Part shown: positions 7,941 to 17,500 of the stretch, piece after piece
Layout of the letters: the number at the start of each line of letters is the position of its first letter
Position numbering within the stretch: the first letter of the stretch is position 1
Source: Nocardia macrotermitis
GTDB lineage: Bacteria; Actinomycetota; Actinomycetes; Mycobacteriales; Mycobacteriaceae
NCBI RefSeq assembly: GCF_009604405.1
Contig: NZ_WEGK01000006.1
Coordinates: forward strand, 186,001 to 250,000
Length of the DNA: 64,000 bases
Direction: 5' to 3'
The notes under the pieces: model-generated
Databases searched by the model: none
What the model saw: the letters and a program-made list of their open reading frames with translations, nothing else
What the model was told of the DNA's origin: nothing
Made by a program: the position numbers and the translations under genes

Positions 7941-8702
7941 GATACCCCCAAATGGTCAACGTACCTTGCCGCTCGATGACCCCCTGCCGCTATGTCTGCA
8001 AGCAAATCGCCGAACCGGTGCCAATGATCTTTGTCGGGGCAAACGTGTGTCGCCACTATTAGAATCAGCATGACGACAAACCCATCTACCGCGTCGCAAT
8101 GGGGATGCGGAAGAATTGCACTCGTTTGCTACCCGCGTCCCTGGCCTCGTGAATCTCGCGACCTGCAAAGGCCCTCCCCCGCTCGGGGGCCTGCGCGAAG
8201 GCGGGGTGTATCTCCTGAATCGCGGCCATGAGATGCAGTAAACTCATGTGTTGCAGAAGCTAACGAACCGATCGGTATCTATGTCGGTGTCGCGGTAAAT
8301 GTGCGGTTCCGAGGGGAATTCTCGTTCCCGCCGAATATGTCCGACCGGTTGGTATTTCTCGTCAAACTCCATCGGCTGAGTTGTTCGCCACCTACCGGTT
8401 CCATGCGGCGTCAGGCGACTTGCCGTTGCTCCTGGTCGAGGCTCAGCCCGCGCATCGTCAGCGTGCGGTCGTCGAGCAGGTCAGCGCTGGCCGATCAGGC
8501 GCAGAGTTACTGGGGTGCCGGTACGGGGCGTGTTGTCGGGTGACTGGTGTCGAAGGCTGGAGTGCTCACCGCCATTCGTTCCAGGTCGACGATGAAGCGA
8601 TCCTTGGAGAGATGCCTGCCCTCTCGCCGACGGCGATGGCTGCACCTTGACAAAGAAAGCCTCCGGCCGGTGCTATCCGCACTGGTCAGAGGCTACTTAA
8701 TG
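7941..8702. other. Gene-poor stretch between the small cluster and tRNA-Lys
   Basis: No convincing intact gene is present. It should contain the promoter of the reverse operon near 7950-8050. A GC hairpin (CCCCC-GCTC-GGGGG, 8176-8189) without a T-run has no clear function. Bases 8366-8482 encode a transposase-like fragment annotated separately. The remainder holds only short open frames without family resemblance. Confidence 0.6.
8366..8482 (+). pseudogene. Remnant of an IS1380-like transposase (tentative)
   Basis: One frame reads PSAELFATYRFHAASG, then LLLVEAQPAHRQRAVVEQV. This resembles the region of IS1380-family transposases that reads roughly YR-HA, then EAxxxHRxxAxVEQ, before the C-terminal helices. 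The similarity stops abruptly after VEQV, there is no start or catalytic upstream part, and no terminal inverted repeats are visible. The assignment comes from recalled family patterns and is uncertain. If right, it marks past insertion activity next to the tRNA. Confidence 0.4.
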
Positions 8703-8775
<73 letters not shown>

Positions 8776-8985
8776 TGGTGCAATGTTCCGTTTCGGGGCC
8801 GGTGGGCTCCGTTGCGGTGCTGGGAAACGATAACAGTTGGTTGGGGGGAAAGTGAAATCGCCTGGTCAGGTGGGGTGGTGTCGTTGCGGGGGTGGGGTGG
8901 GGGTGGCTGGCAGGATGAGGGGGTTGGTGTCTGGTGAGTTGCGCAGCCGGTGGTCCGGGTGTGCCCGACTGGAACGGGGTTGCCT

Positions 8986-10167
8986 GTGGGCCGACGGCAG
9001 CGGGGGATGGCGTGGGCGGTTGTGGTGCTGGTGTCGGTGGCGGGGTGTGGGGGGCATGCGCGGGACGCGGTGGTGGTGATCGAGCGGCGGCCGCTGTCGG
9101 CGATGATCATGCCGAAAATTGTGCCGCCGGTTGCCGATGGTGCGGTGAATGTGTCTGTGGCAGAGGCGGTTCGGGTGCGGGTCGAGGACGGGCTGCTCAC
9201 GGATGTGTCGCTGTTGACGCCGGAGGGGCGGGCGGTGGCGGGGCGGATCGCGGCGGACGGGCGGTCCTGGCAGGCGGGGGAGCAACTGGGGTTCGGGCGG
9301 ACCTATCGGTTGCGGGCCACGGCGATCGGGATCGGCGGGGCGGACACCCGGACAGTGAGTTTCACCACGATGCAACCGGCGAATCGCACGCATCCGTGGC
9401 TGCTGCCGGGGGAGAACGAGGTGGTGGGGATCGGGCAGCCCGTCGCGGTGCAGTTCGACGAGGACATTCCGGACCGGCACGCGGCGCAGAACGCGATCGA
9501 GGTGACCACCACGCCCGCGGTCCCGGGCGCGTTCTACTGGGTGAACAACCGCGAAGTGCGTTGGCGGCCGGAGCATTTCTGGGCGCCGGGCACCCACGTC
9601 ATCATCGCCGTGAACACCTACGGCCGGGATCTGGGCCGCGGCCTCACCGGCGACAGCGATATCCACTCCAACTTCACCATCGGCGATCCCGTGGTCTTCA
9701 CCGCCGACGACAACACCAAGATGGTCACCGTCGAACACAACGGCCGGGTGGTGCGCACGATGCCGACCTCGATGGGCAAGGCGTCCTCACCGACCAACAA
9801 CGGCATCTACATCATCAGCGATCGCTTCGACCACATGATCATGGACTCCTCCACCTTCGGCGTCGCCGCGACCGCACCCGGCGGCTACCGCAGCCGCGTC
9901 GACTGGGCCACCCGCATGTCCTACAGCGGCATCTTCATGCACTCGGCCCCCTGGTCGGTGGGCCAGCAGGGCTACACCAACACCAGCCACGGCTGCCTCA
10001 ACCTCAGTCCGTCCGACGCCCACTGGGTCTACGAGAACGCCAAGCGCGGCGACATCGCGATCGTGAAAAACACTGTGGGAAGCATACTTCCGGGCACCGA
10101 CGGCCTCGGCGACTGGAACGTCCCCTGGCCGGAGTGGAAGGCCGGGAACGCCGACGCGGCTCACTGA
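8986..10167 (+). CDS. L,D-transpeptidase lipoprotein (YkuD domain)
   Basis: A 393-residue exported enzyme that forms 3-3 cross-links in peptidoglycan. An arginine-rich n-region, a short hydrophobic stretch and lipobox VAG-C put the lipidated Cys at residue 21. Two Ig-like domains (about 50-250) precede the catalytic domain. The catalytic His is near residue 319 (FMHSAP) and the nucleophile is Cys337 in SHGCLN. This layout matches mycobacterial Ldt enzymes. The GTG at 8986 gives a normal signal peptide; a GTG at 8950 and an ATG at 9007 are alternatives that do not change the mature protein. It ends tail to tail with the acyltransferase gene, overlapping 7 bases. Carbapenems are the class expected to inhibit it. 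Confidence 0.93.
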   Translation: MGRRQRGMAWAVVVLVSVAGCGGHARDAVVVIERRPLSAMIMPKIVPPVADGAVNVSVAEAVRVRVEDGLLTDVSLLTPEGRAVAGRIAADGRSWQAGEQLGFGRTYRLRATAIGIGGADTRTVSFTTMQPANRTHPWLLPGENEVVGIGQPVAVQFDEDIPDRHAAQNAIEVTTTPAVPGAFYWVNNREVRWRPEHFWAPGTHVIIAVNTYGRDLGRGLTGDSDIHSNFTIGDPVVFTADDNTKMVTVEHNGRVVRTMPTSMGKASSPTNNGIYIISDRFDHMIMDSSTFGVAATAPGGYRSRVDWATRMSYSGIFMHSAPWSVGQQGYTNTSHGCLNLSPSDAHWVYENAKRGDIAIVKNTVGSILPGTDGLGDWNVPWPEWKAGNADAAH

Positions 10168-11132
10168 TCGCGGATACGTTCCGCGGCCTCGTCCAGGGCC
10201 GCGGTGCCGGGCTTGTGGCGGGTGAGGGTCGGCAGGACGAGCAGGCGTTCGCCGTCGGGGCCGCGGTGGGTGCGCAAGGGGGTTTGCAGGTGGGGCCGGG
10301 GACCTACCTCCAGGAAGACCGTTTCGGTTCGGGCGGCGCGCGCGGCGGCTTGCTGGAGCAGCGTCGTGGTGACGAAATGTTTTGTCCAGTAGTCGATGTC
10401 GAGATCGGTACCTTCGACGTAGTCGCCGGTTACGGTCGAGATCATGGGAACGGTGGCGGGGGCGGTGCGCACGCTGTCCATCTGCTGCCGGAACGCGGTG
10501 CAGACACCGGCCATGAGCGGCGAGTGGTAGGGATACGGAAACTCCTCCAGCACACGGTAATAGAGACCCTCGCGAGCCAATTGCGTGCCCAGCTCGTGCA
10601 GTGCGGAGTCCGTGCCCGCGAGCAGTACCCCGCCCTCGGACATGACCACGGCTATCTGGATGTCGCCGTGCGAGGCGGCGACGATGTCGTGGGCGCGATC
10701 CTCGGAGATGGCCGCGGTAGCGGTACCGCCAATTCCGTTGGCGGCCTTCAACGCCAGCGCCGAGGCCGCGACGAGCCGGCAGGTCTCGGGCAGCGCCAGA
10801 ATCCCGGAAGCCGTGGCCGCGGCGTATTCACCGAAGCTCACCCCGACGGTCACCGACGGGGTGATGCCGCGTTCGGCGAGCGCGCGGATCAGGCCGTACT
10901 GGACCGCGAAGATCGCCGGACCGCCGACGGTCAGATTCCGATAGTCCCCGGTCCGCGCCGATTTCAGCTGCTCCTCGACGGACCAGTCCAGATTCTCGTC
11001 GAAATGCCCGGACACCTCCCGGATCGCCGCGCGGAACGTCGCGTCCTGGTGCAGCAGTGCGACGCCCATGCCCTCCCACAGCGCGCCGTACCCCGAGAAG
11101 ATGAACGCGACGCGAGCGCCGGTTTCGGTCAT
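10161..11132 (-). CDS. Discrete (trans-acting) malonyl-CoA-type acyltransferase
   Basis: A 323-residue stand-alone acyltransferase of the FabD / PKS-AT fold. The nucleophile is Ser99 in GVSFGE, where most ATs have GHSxGE, so the conserved His next to it is Val. The N-terminal FSGYGALW replaces the usual PGQGSQW. The specificity tetrapeptide is YPYH (His203) instead of YASH or HAFH. EVGPRPHL near the C-terminus is standard. The ATG at 11132 follows GGGAGG; a longer frame upstream is ignored. It lies 22 bases after the MmpL gene and is probably cotranscribed with it. A trans-acting role with PKS 1, or transfer of the finished chain to an acceptor, are both possible. Confidence 0.8.
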   Translation of the reverse strand: MTETGARVAFIFSGYGALWEGMGVALLHQDATFRAAIREVSGHFDENLDWSVEEQLKSARTGDYRNLTVGGPAIFAVQYGLIRALAERGITPSVTVGVSFGEYAAATASGILALPETCRLVAASALALKAANGIGGTATAAISEDRAHDIVAASHGDIQIAVVMSEGGVLLAGTDSALHELGTQLAREGLYYRVLEEFPYPYHSPLMAGVCTAFRQQMDSVRTAPATVPMISTVTGDYVEGTDLDIDYWTKHFVTTTLLQQAAARAARTETVFLEVGPRPHLQTPLRTHRGPDGERLLVLPTLTRHKPGTAALDEAAERIRDQ

Positions 11133-11154
11133 GGCTCGATCCTCCCTCGAAATA

Positions 11155-14100
11155 TCATGTGACACAGACTTTTTCGTCGTCCTCGGCATCGGAATCGACA
11201 GGTGGCGCGGCATCGGACCGCGGCCGCCGCCGGACCACCGGCCACCAGTTCCGCGCCCCGAGCAATGCCGCGATCGCCGGGACCACGATGGTCCGCACCA
11301 CCATCGTGTCGATGATCAGACCGAGTCCGATGGTGAAGCCGACCTGCGCGGTATTACCGGTCGCGGCGGCGGTGAGCGCGAGCATGGTGATCGCGAAAAC
11401 CGCACCGGCAGTGGTGATCACGCCGCCGGTCGAGGTCACCGCGTGGATGATGGCCGAGCGGGGCGAACCACGCAGACCCGTACTCGATTGCAGCATCCGG
11501 TCCCGCACCCGCGAGGTCAGCAGCACGTTGTAGTCCGCGGCCACCGCCACCAGGATGATGAACGCCAGGGACGGCACCGCCCAGTGCAGCGGCTGATGCA
11601 GGATGTGTTGCCAGACAAGCACACTCAGTCCCAGAGCCGCGCCGAACGACAGGATCGCCGACCCCACCACGTACAGCGGCACCACCAGGCTGCGCATCAG
11701 CGCCGCGATGACGATCAGGGCCAGCAGGCTCGCGAGCACCACGATGGTGGCGAAATCGCGCAGGGCCATCGAACGCAGATCGCGGTAAGTCGGTGTGAGG
11801 CCGGTGGTTTCGACAGCGGCATTGCGTAAGTCGGTGCCGCGCACGGCCTGTCGCGCGGTGTCCAGGATCGCACCGGTGCGGTCCATCGCCTGGGTGCTGA
11901 ACGGATCCCCGGAATCGGTGACGATCATCCGCGCCATCCGGCCGTCGGGGGAGATGAACAGTCCGATCGCGGTCTGGAGATCGGGTCGCGACATGGCCCA
12001 CTGCGGGATGTAGAAGCCACCGGTGTTGCCCGCGTTGGTATTTCGGCGCAACTCGCTCAGATAGTCCGACGCGGTCTTCAGCCCGTTCTGCAATCGGGTC
12101 AGTTGCGAGGTCATCAGGGTGACGCCGTCGTCGACCCGGGTGGAACCGTCCGCGAGTTGGGCGCTGCCGTCCACGAGCCGGTCCGTGCCCGCGTCGAGTT
12201 GATGCAGGCCGGTGTCGAGCTTGCGCTGGCCGTCCAGCAGCGCGCTGGTGCCGTTGCCGGCCCGGGTCAGTCCGTCGTCGAGCTGCGCGAGGCCGTCGGC
12301 GAGGCGGCGATTGCCGTCCGCGACCTGCTGGACCCCGTTCTGTAGTCGCTGTGCGTTGGTCAGCGCCTGTCCGGCGGGAGTCGAATCGAGAAATGCCAGT
12401 AGGGATTTCGATGCCGCGCACATCGGCTGGGCATCGCAGTTGGGGGTCGCGGCAGTTTGCTGGCGGAGCGCGATCAGGTTGCTCTGCGGGGCGTTCAGGA
12501 AGGCGAGGGCCTGACCGACGCCGTCCGCGAGCTGCCGCGAGCCCTTGGTCAGCTGATCCGCGCCGTCGCGCAGCTGTTTCGTGCCCGATCGCGCCGCGGT
12601 CAGCCCGTTGTCGAGCTGGACGTCACCGTTCACCAGCAGCCCGGACCCCGCGACGGCCTGTTTCATCCCCGCGCTGAGCTGCTGCGAACCCTCGTGCAGC
12701 GCCCGCGCACCATCGGCCAAACGTCCTGTGCCGTCGGTCAATTGGTGGATCTGCGGTTGTGCGGCGGCGAGTTGCACCACACCACCGGACAATCCGTCGG
12801 CCACCACCCCGGCCTGATATCCGAGCGAACTCTCCGGGATCGTCGTCCCCAGCGGGCGGCTGATCGACTGCACCGAGATCACCCCGGGCACCTTCGCCAC
12901 CGCCGCCGACACCGATTCCAGCGCCGCGAAGTCCTTGGTGTTGCGCAGGTCGTGATCGGCTGTGACAGTGACGTATTCGGGCAGCAGGATATTGCCGTGG
13001 TAGTGCTCGGCGACGATGTCGTAGCCGCGGTTGCTGTCGGTGCTCGCGCGCTGGGCCCGACGCTCGTCGTAGCTCAGGTGGATGGTCGGGATGACCGCGG
13101 CGAGCAGGATCAGCCCGCCGAGCGAGAACGCCAGCGCGCGAGCGGGCCGCCGCACCGTGCGCACCGCGATCCACCGCCAGTACCGGGACCGCCCGGACTG
13201 CTTGCGCGGTTCGAGCATGCCCATCCGGACCGCCAGCGCGATCAGCGCCGGAGTCAGCGTGAGCGCGGCCAGCAGCGTGACGAAAACGCCTATCGCACAG
13301 GGCAATCCGACCGTGCGGAACAGGCCGATCCGGGTCACCGACATGCCCGCGCAGGTGAGCGTGACGACCAGGCCCGACGCCAGGATCACCGCGGCGATCC
13401 GCGGATAACTCGTCGTCATCGCCTCGGTCGGGGATGCGCCGGTCCGGCGGGCCTCGTGGTAGCGGCTGATCAGGAAGATCGCGTAATCGGTCCCCGCGCC
13501 CAGCACGATCGCCGACAGCAGCGACACCGAGAAGATCGACAGCGGCATCCCGTGCATCCCGAGGAACGCCGCGGTCCCGTTCGAAACCGCGAGGGCCAGA
13601 CCGATGGTCGCCAGCGGTATCGCGACCGCGGCCGGTGAGCGGTAGACCGCGAACAGCACCATCATGATGCACAGGACCGTCAGCGCGGTGACGAACGGCA
13701 GCGAGGATTCGATCCCGGCGAACTCGTCGGAGATGGTGGCGGCGGGACCGGTGGTCAGCACCGTCAGATCCGGTGGCCGCGCGAGGCCATCGATCGTGGT
13801 GCGGATGGAGTGCACCGACGCGGTGGACGCGGATGTGCCGGAGTCGCCGACCAATCGGACCAGGGCGTAGACCGTGGTCTTGTCCGCGCTCAGCGCCGCC
13901 GGCGCGGTGGTCGGGTTGCCCCACAGATCCTGCACGGACTGCACGTGCGCGGTGTCGTGCCGCAGCGCGGCGACGAGTTTTCCGTAGTATGCCCGGTCGG
14001 CATCCGTAAGGCCCCCTACACGATTCAGCACGATGTAGGCCGAACCGGACGAAGTGGACTCGTGGAACGTGATTCCCATGTTCTGAAGTGCGCGTACCGC

Positions 14101-14271
14101 GGGTGCATCTCTGGGGATGAAATCCGCCGAATGCGACGAGGCCACCGAACTGATTTGCGGGACCGCGATATTCAGGATGCCGGCGAGTACTATCCAGATG
14201 CCGATCACAAACATCGGACGTTTGCGAGCTACCTTGCCGAAACCTTCGATCAGGTCGAATGGGACTTTCAT
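11155..14271 (-). CDS. MmpL-family RND transporter
   Basis: A 1038-residue inner-membrane RND permease. One N-terminal membrane helix (residues 23-43) is followed by a periplasmic loop, a five-helix block with GAGTDYAIFL-type charged motif near 258, a second large loop, and a C-terminal helix block with AVAADYNVLL near 920. These Asp-Tyr motifs are the proton-relay positions of MmpL proteins. The second loop, residues about 507-724, is made of repeats of the form QLxDGxxxL as in MmpL/YhgE-Pip proteins and is probably a long alpha-helical hairpin. MmpLs export lipids and polyketides in mycobacteria and relatives. Divergent placement from PKS 1 suggests export of the PKS-derived lipid. Confidence 0.93.
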   Translation of the reverse strand: MKVPFDLIEGFGKVARKRPMFVIGIWIVLAGILNIAVPQISSVASSHSADFIPRDAPAVRALQNMGITFHESTSSGSAYIVLNRVGGLTDADRAYYGKLVAALRHDTAHVQSVQDLWGNPTTAPAALSADKTTVYALVRLVGDSGTSASTASVHSIRTTIDGLARPPDLTVLTTGPAATISDEFAGIESSLPFVTALTVLCIMMVLFAVYRSPAAVAIPLATIGLALAVSNGTAAFLGMHGMPLSIFSVSLLSAIVLGAGTDYAIFLISRYHEARRTGASPTEAMTTSYPRIAAVILASGLVVTLTCAGMSVTRIGLFRTVGLPCAIGVFVTLLAALTLTPALIALAVRMGMLEPRKQSGRSRYWRWIAVRTVRRPARALAFSLGGLILLAAVIPTIHLSYDERRAQRASTDSNRGYDIVAEHYHGNILLPEYVTVTADHDLRNTKDFAALESVSAAVAKVPGVISVQSISRPLGTTIPESSLGYQAGVVADGLSGGVVQLAAAQPQIHQLTDGTGRLADGARALHEGSQQLSAGMKQAVAGSGLLVNGDVQLDNGLTAARSGTKQLRDGADQLTKGSRQLADGVGQALAFLNAPQSNLIALRQQTAATPNCDAQPMCAASKSLLAFLDSTPAGQALTNAQRLQNGVQQVADGNRRLADGLAQLDDGLTRAGNGTSALLDGQRKLDTGLHQLDAGTDRLVDGSAQLADGSTRVDDGVTLMTSQLTRLQNGLKTASDYLSELRRNTNAGNTGGFYIPQWAMSRPDLQTAIGLFISPDGRMARMIVTDSGDPFSTQAMDRTGAILDTARQAVRGTDLRNAAVETTGLTPTYRDLRSMALRDFATIVVLASLLALIVIAALMRSLVVPLYVVGSAILSFGAALGLSVLVWQHILHQPLHWAVPSLAFIILVAVAADYNVLLTSRVRDRMLQSSTGLRGSPRSAIIHAVTSTGGVITTAGAVFAITMLALTAAATGNTAQVGFTIGLGLIIDTMVVRTIVVPAIAALLGARNWWPVVRRRPRSDAAPPVDSDAEDDEKVCVT

Positions 14272-14524
14272 GTCATTCCCACCATCGGGGGCAGTGCCGG
14301 TCCGGAAGTGTCGGCGAGCGGGTTATCATCGCTGGCTACGGACGCTGTCAGCAGCACGGATGTCCAAGTGAGGCAGCGTTCTTGGCGCAGCATGGTGCTC
14401 ACCATACGGGAGGGATCGAACCGATGCCGGTACCTGAGCCAATTCGGTCAAACGCCAGACAACACGCGGCAATTCAGCTGATAATTCTGCGGTCATCAGT
14501 TTCCAGACACACTGAGTGGGGGCC
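14272..14524. promoter_or_regulatory. Divergent promoter region, MmpL/AT versus PKS
   Basis: The 253 bases separate the start of the reverse MmpL-AT pair from the forward PKS series, so both promoters should lie here. No recognisable operator repeat or confident -35/-10 pair could be picked out by eye. No regulator gene is adjacent. Confidence 0.5.
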
Positions 14525-17500
14525 ATGGTTGCCATCGCGATAATCGGAATCGGGTGCAGGTATCCCGGGGGCATAGTCGACTCGTCCAGTTTCTGGGATT
14601 TCCTGGTGCGCAAGGGAGATGCGGTCACCGAGATCCCGGACTGGCGCTGGGATGTCGACCGCTACTACGACCCGGACCCGGAAGCCCCGGGCCGGATGTA
14701 CACCAGGCACGCGTCTTTCGTCGACGAACACTTCGCTCGATTCGACTCGGACTTCTTCGGCATCTCCCGCCGCGAGGCCGCGACGCTGGACCCGCAGCAG
14801 CGGCGGCTGCTCCAGGTGTCCTGGGAGGCCCTCGACGACGCGGGCGTCGCCGGACATGTCACCGGCACCTCGGTCGGCACCTTCATCGGCGGCTTCACCA
14901 ACGACAACGCGGTGGGCAAGGCCGGATCGCACGCGCTGGACCGGATCGACAACTTCGCGGCGACCAGCTCGTCGCAGACGTTGTTGTCCAACCGGATCGC
15001 GTACACCTTCGATCTGCACGGCCCCAGCCTGACCGTGGACACCGCCTGCTCCTCCTCGCTGGTCGCCACCCATCTGGGCGTGCGCGCGATCGCCGACGGT
15101 GAATGCGAGATCGCGCTGGTCGGCGGTTCGAACGTGATCTTCCAGCCCGAGACCTTCATCACGATGTGCAAGGGCCGATTCCTGTCCGTGGACGGGCGAT
15201 GCAAGTCGTTCGACGCCTCGGCCGACGGTTACGGCCGCGGTGAGGGCGTCGGCGTGGTCGTGCTCAAGAGCCTGGAACACGCTGTGCGCGACCGGGATCG
15301 GATCTACGCGGTGATCCGCGGCAGCGGTGTGAACCAGGACGGTCGCACCCTCGCGCTGCCCGTGCCGAATCCGGATTCGCAGTTCGCCCTGGCCAGGAAG
15401 GTGGCCCAGGACGCCGGAATCGACCCTGCCCGAGTCGGTTACGTCGAGGCGCACGGGACGGGCACCGGCGTCGGCGACCCGCTCGAGGCCTCCGCGCTGG
15501 GTCGCGCCTACGGATTGGCCGAGGGGCGCACCCGCCCGCTGCGGATGGGTTCGGTGAAGAACAACTTCGGTCACACCGAGGCCGCGGCCGGTGTGGCGGG
15601 ACTGATCAAGGCGGCACTCACGGTGCGGGAGGGGCGCGTCGCGCCGCAGGCGTATCTGGAGAACCCCAATCCGGAGATCGCGTTCGATGATCTGGGCCTG
15701 ACCGTACCGCTCGAGGTCGAGGATCTCGACGGAATCCACGCCGGTGTCAACAGTTTCGGTTACGGCGGCACCAACGCGCATGTGCTCGTCGAACGCGCGC
15801 CCGACCCGGTGCCCGCCGACGAGGCGCGCGACGAGGTCCGGGTGTTCCCGGTGTCGGCGCGCAGTGAGGAGTCGCTGCGCCGGCTCGCGCGCGGGTACGG
15901 GGATCTGCTCCGGTCGCATCCGAGCAATGCCGAACCCGCTTCTCCCACAGCCGATTCGCCGACCGTGGACGCCGCCAGCGGTGGCGGCGCGGTCGATGTG
16001 CCGCGGGTCAAGGCCGCGGTGGTGCATCGGCGGGCGCATCATCACCTGCGCCGCGGGTTCGTCTATCGGAACACCGAAGATCTTGTCGCACAGCTGGATT
16101 CGTTCGCCTCGGGGGAAGGAAAGGTCGGCGACCGGGTACTGGTCGAGGGCCTGCGCACCCCGGTGTTCGTGTTCAGCGGGATGGGTCCGCAGTGGTGGGC
16201 GATGGGCCGCACGCTGCTGGTCGGGTCCGGGCGGTTCCGCGATACCGCCGAGACGATCGACGCCGAGTTCCGGAAGATCGCCGGTTGGTCGATCCTCGAG
16301 GAGATGCTCGCCGACGAGGACAGCTCCCGGATCGCGCGCACCGATATCGCGCAGCCCGCCAACTTCCTGATCCAGGTTGCGCTGGTGGATCACCTGGCGC
16401 AGTGGGGAGTTCACCCCGCGGCGATCGTCGGACACAGTGTCGGCGAGGTGTCCGCGGCCTACGTCAGCGGGGCGCTCTCGCTGACCGACGCGCTCACCGT
16501 CGCCTACCACCGCTCCCGGTTGCAGGCGCAGACCGCGGGCAGCGGCGGCATGCTCGCGGTGGGTCTGGGACCCGACGAGGCACGGCAACGTTGCGAACGT
16601 TTCGGTGACGCGCTGTCCGTCGCCGCGGTCAACGGCTCCACGGCGGTGACGCTCGCGGGACTGGAGGGTCCGCTCGAGGAACTACGCGAAGAGCTCACGG
16701 CCGACGGCGTTTTCGCGCGGCGGCTGCGGGTCGAGGTGCCGTATCACAGCCATCTGATGGACCCGATCCTCGGCGAGTTGACGCAGTCGCTGGCCGGTCT
16801 CACCCCGCGTGAACCCACGGTGCCGGTCTACTCGACGGTCACCGGAGAGCTGTTCGACGCCAAGGAATTCGCCGATCCGGCCTACTGGTGCCGCAACGTG
16901 CGCGACACCGTCCGATTCGCCGACGCCATCGACGCGCTGATCGAGCAGCGGTTCCGGGTCTTCCTGGAGGTCGGCCCGCACCCGGTGCTGGTGGGCAATA
17001 TCCGCGAGGCGTTCATCCGGCACAGTGTGAGCGGCGCGGGCATCGGCACGTTGCACCGCGACGAGGACGCCGAATCCGCCGCGCTGACCGCCCTGGCCGA
17101 GTTGTATCGGGCCGGCGCCGTCGACGCGCCCGGCGACGTCTCGACATACCGGGACACGAAGGTCGCGCATCTGGATCTGCCGCCGTATCCGTGGCTGGAT
17201 CTCGAGGTGTGGGAGGAGAACATCCGCACCCTGCGGGCCCGGCACGGTGACGCGAATCGGTTCGCGCTGCTGGGTGATCGCACCGATTCCCTGGAATCGG
17301 AGTGGGAACTCACCCTGGCCCCGGCGAATCTGCCCTGGTTGCGCGATCACAACGTGGGCGGTGCGGTGGTGCTGCCCGGTGCGGGATACATCGACGCGGC
17401 CCTGGCCGCCGCGCGGCAACGCAGCAGTCGCCAGCAGTGCGGTGTGGACGCGCTCGCGTTCGTCGCGCCGCTGATCGTCTCCGAGCACGATGTGCCCGTG

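Noticed and set aside
8176..8189. Terminator CCCCC-GCTC-GGGGG in the gene-poor stretch
   Set aside because: Only 5 bp of stem, no T-run, and no gene ends near it; such hairpins arise by chance at this GC content.
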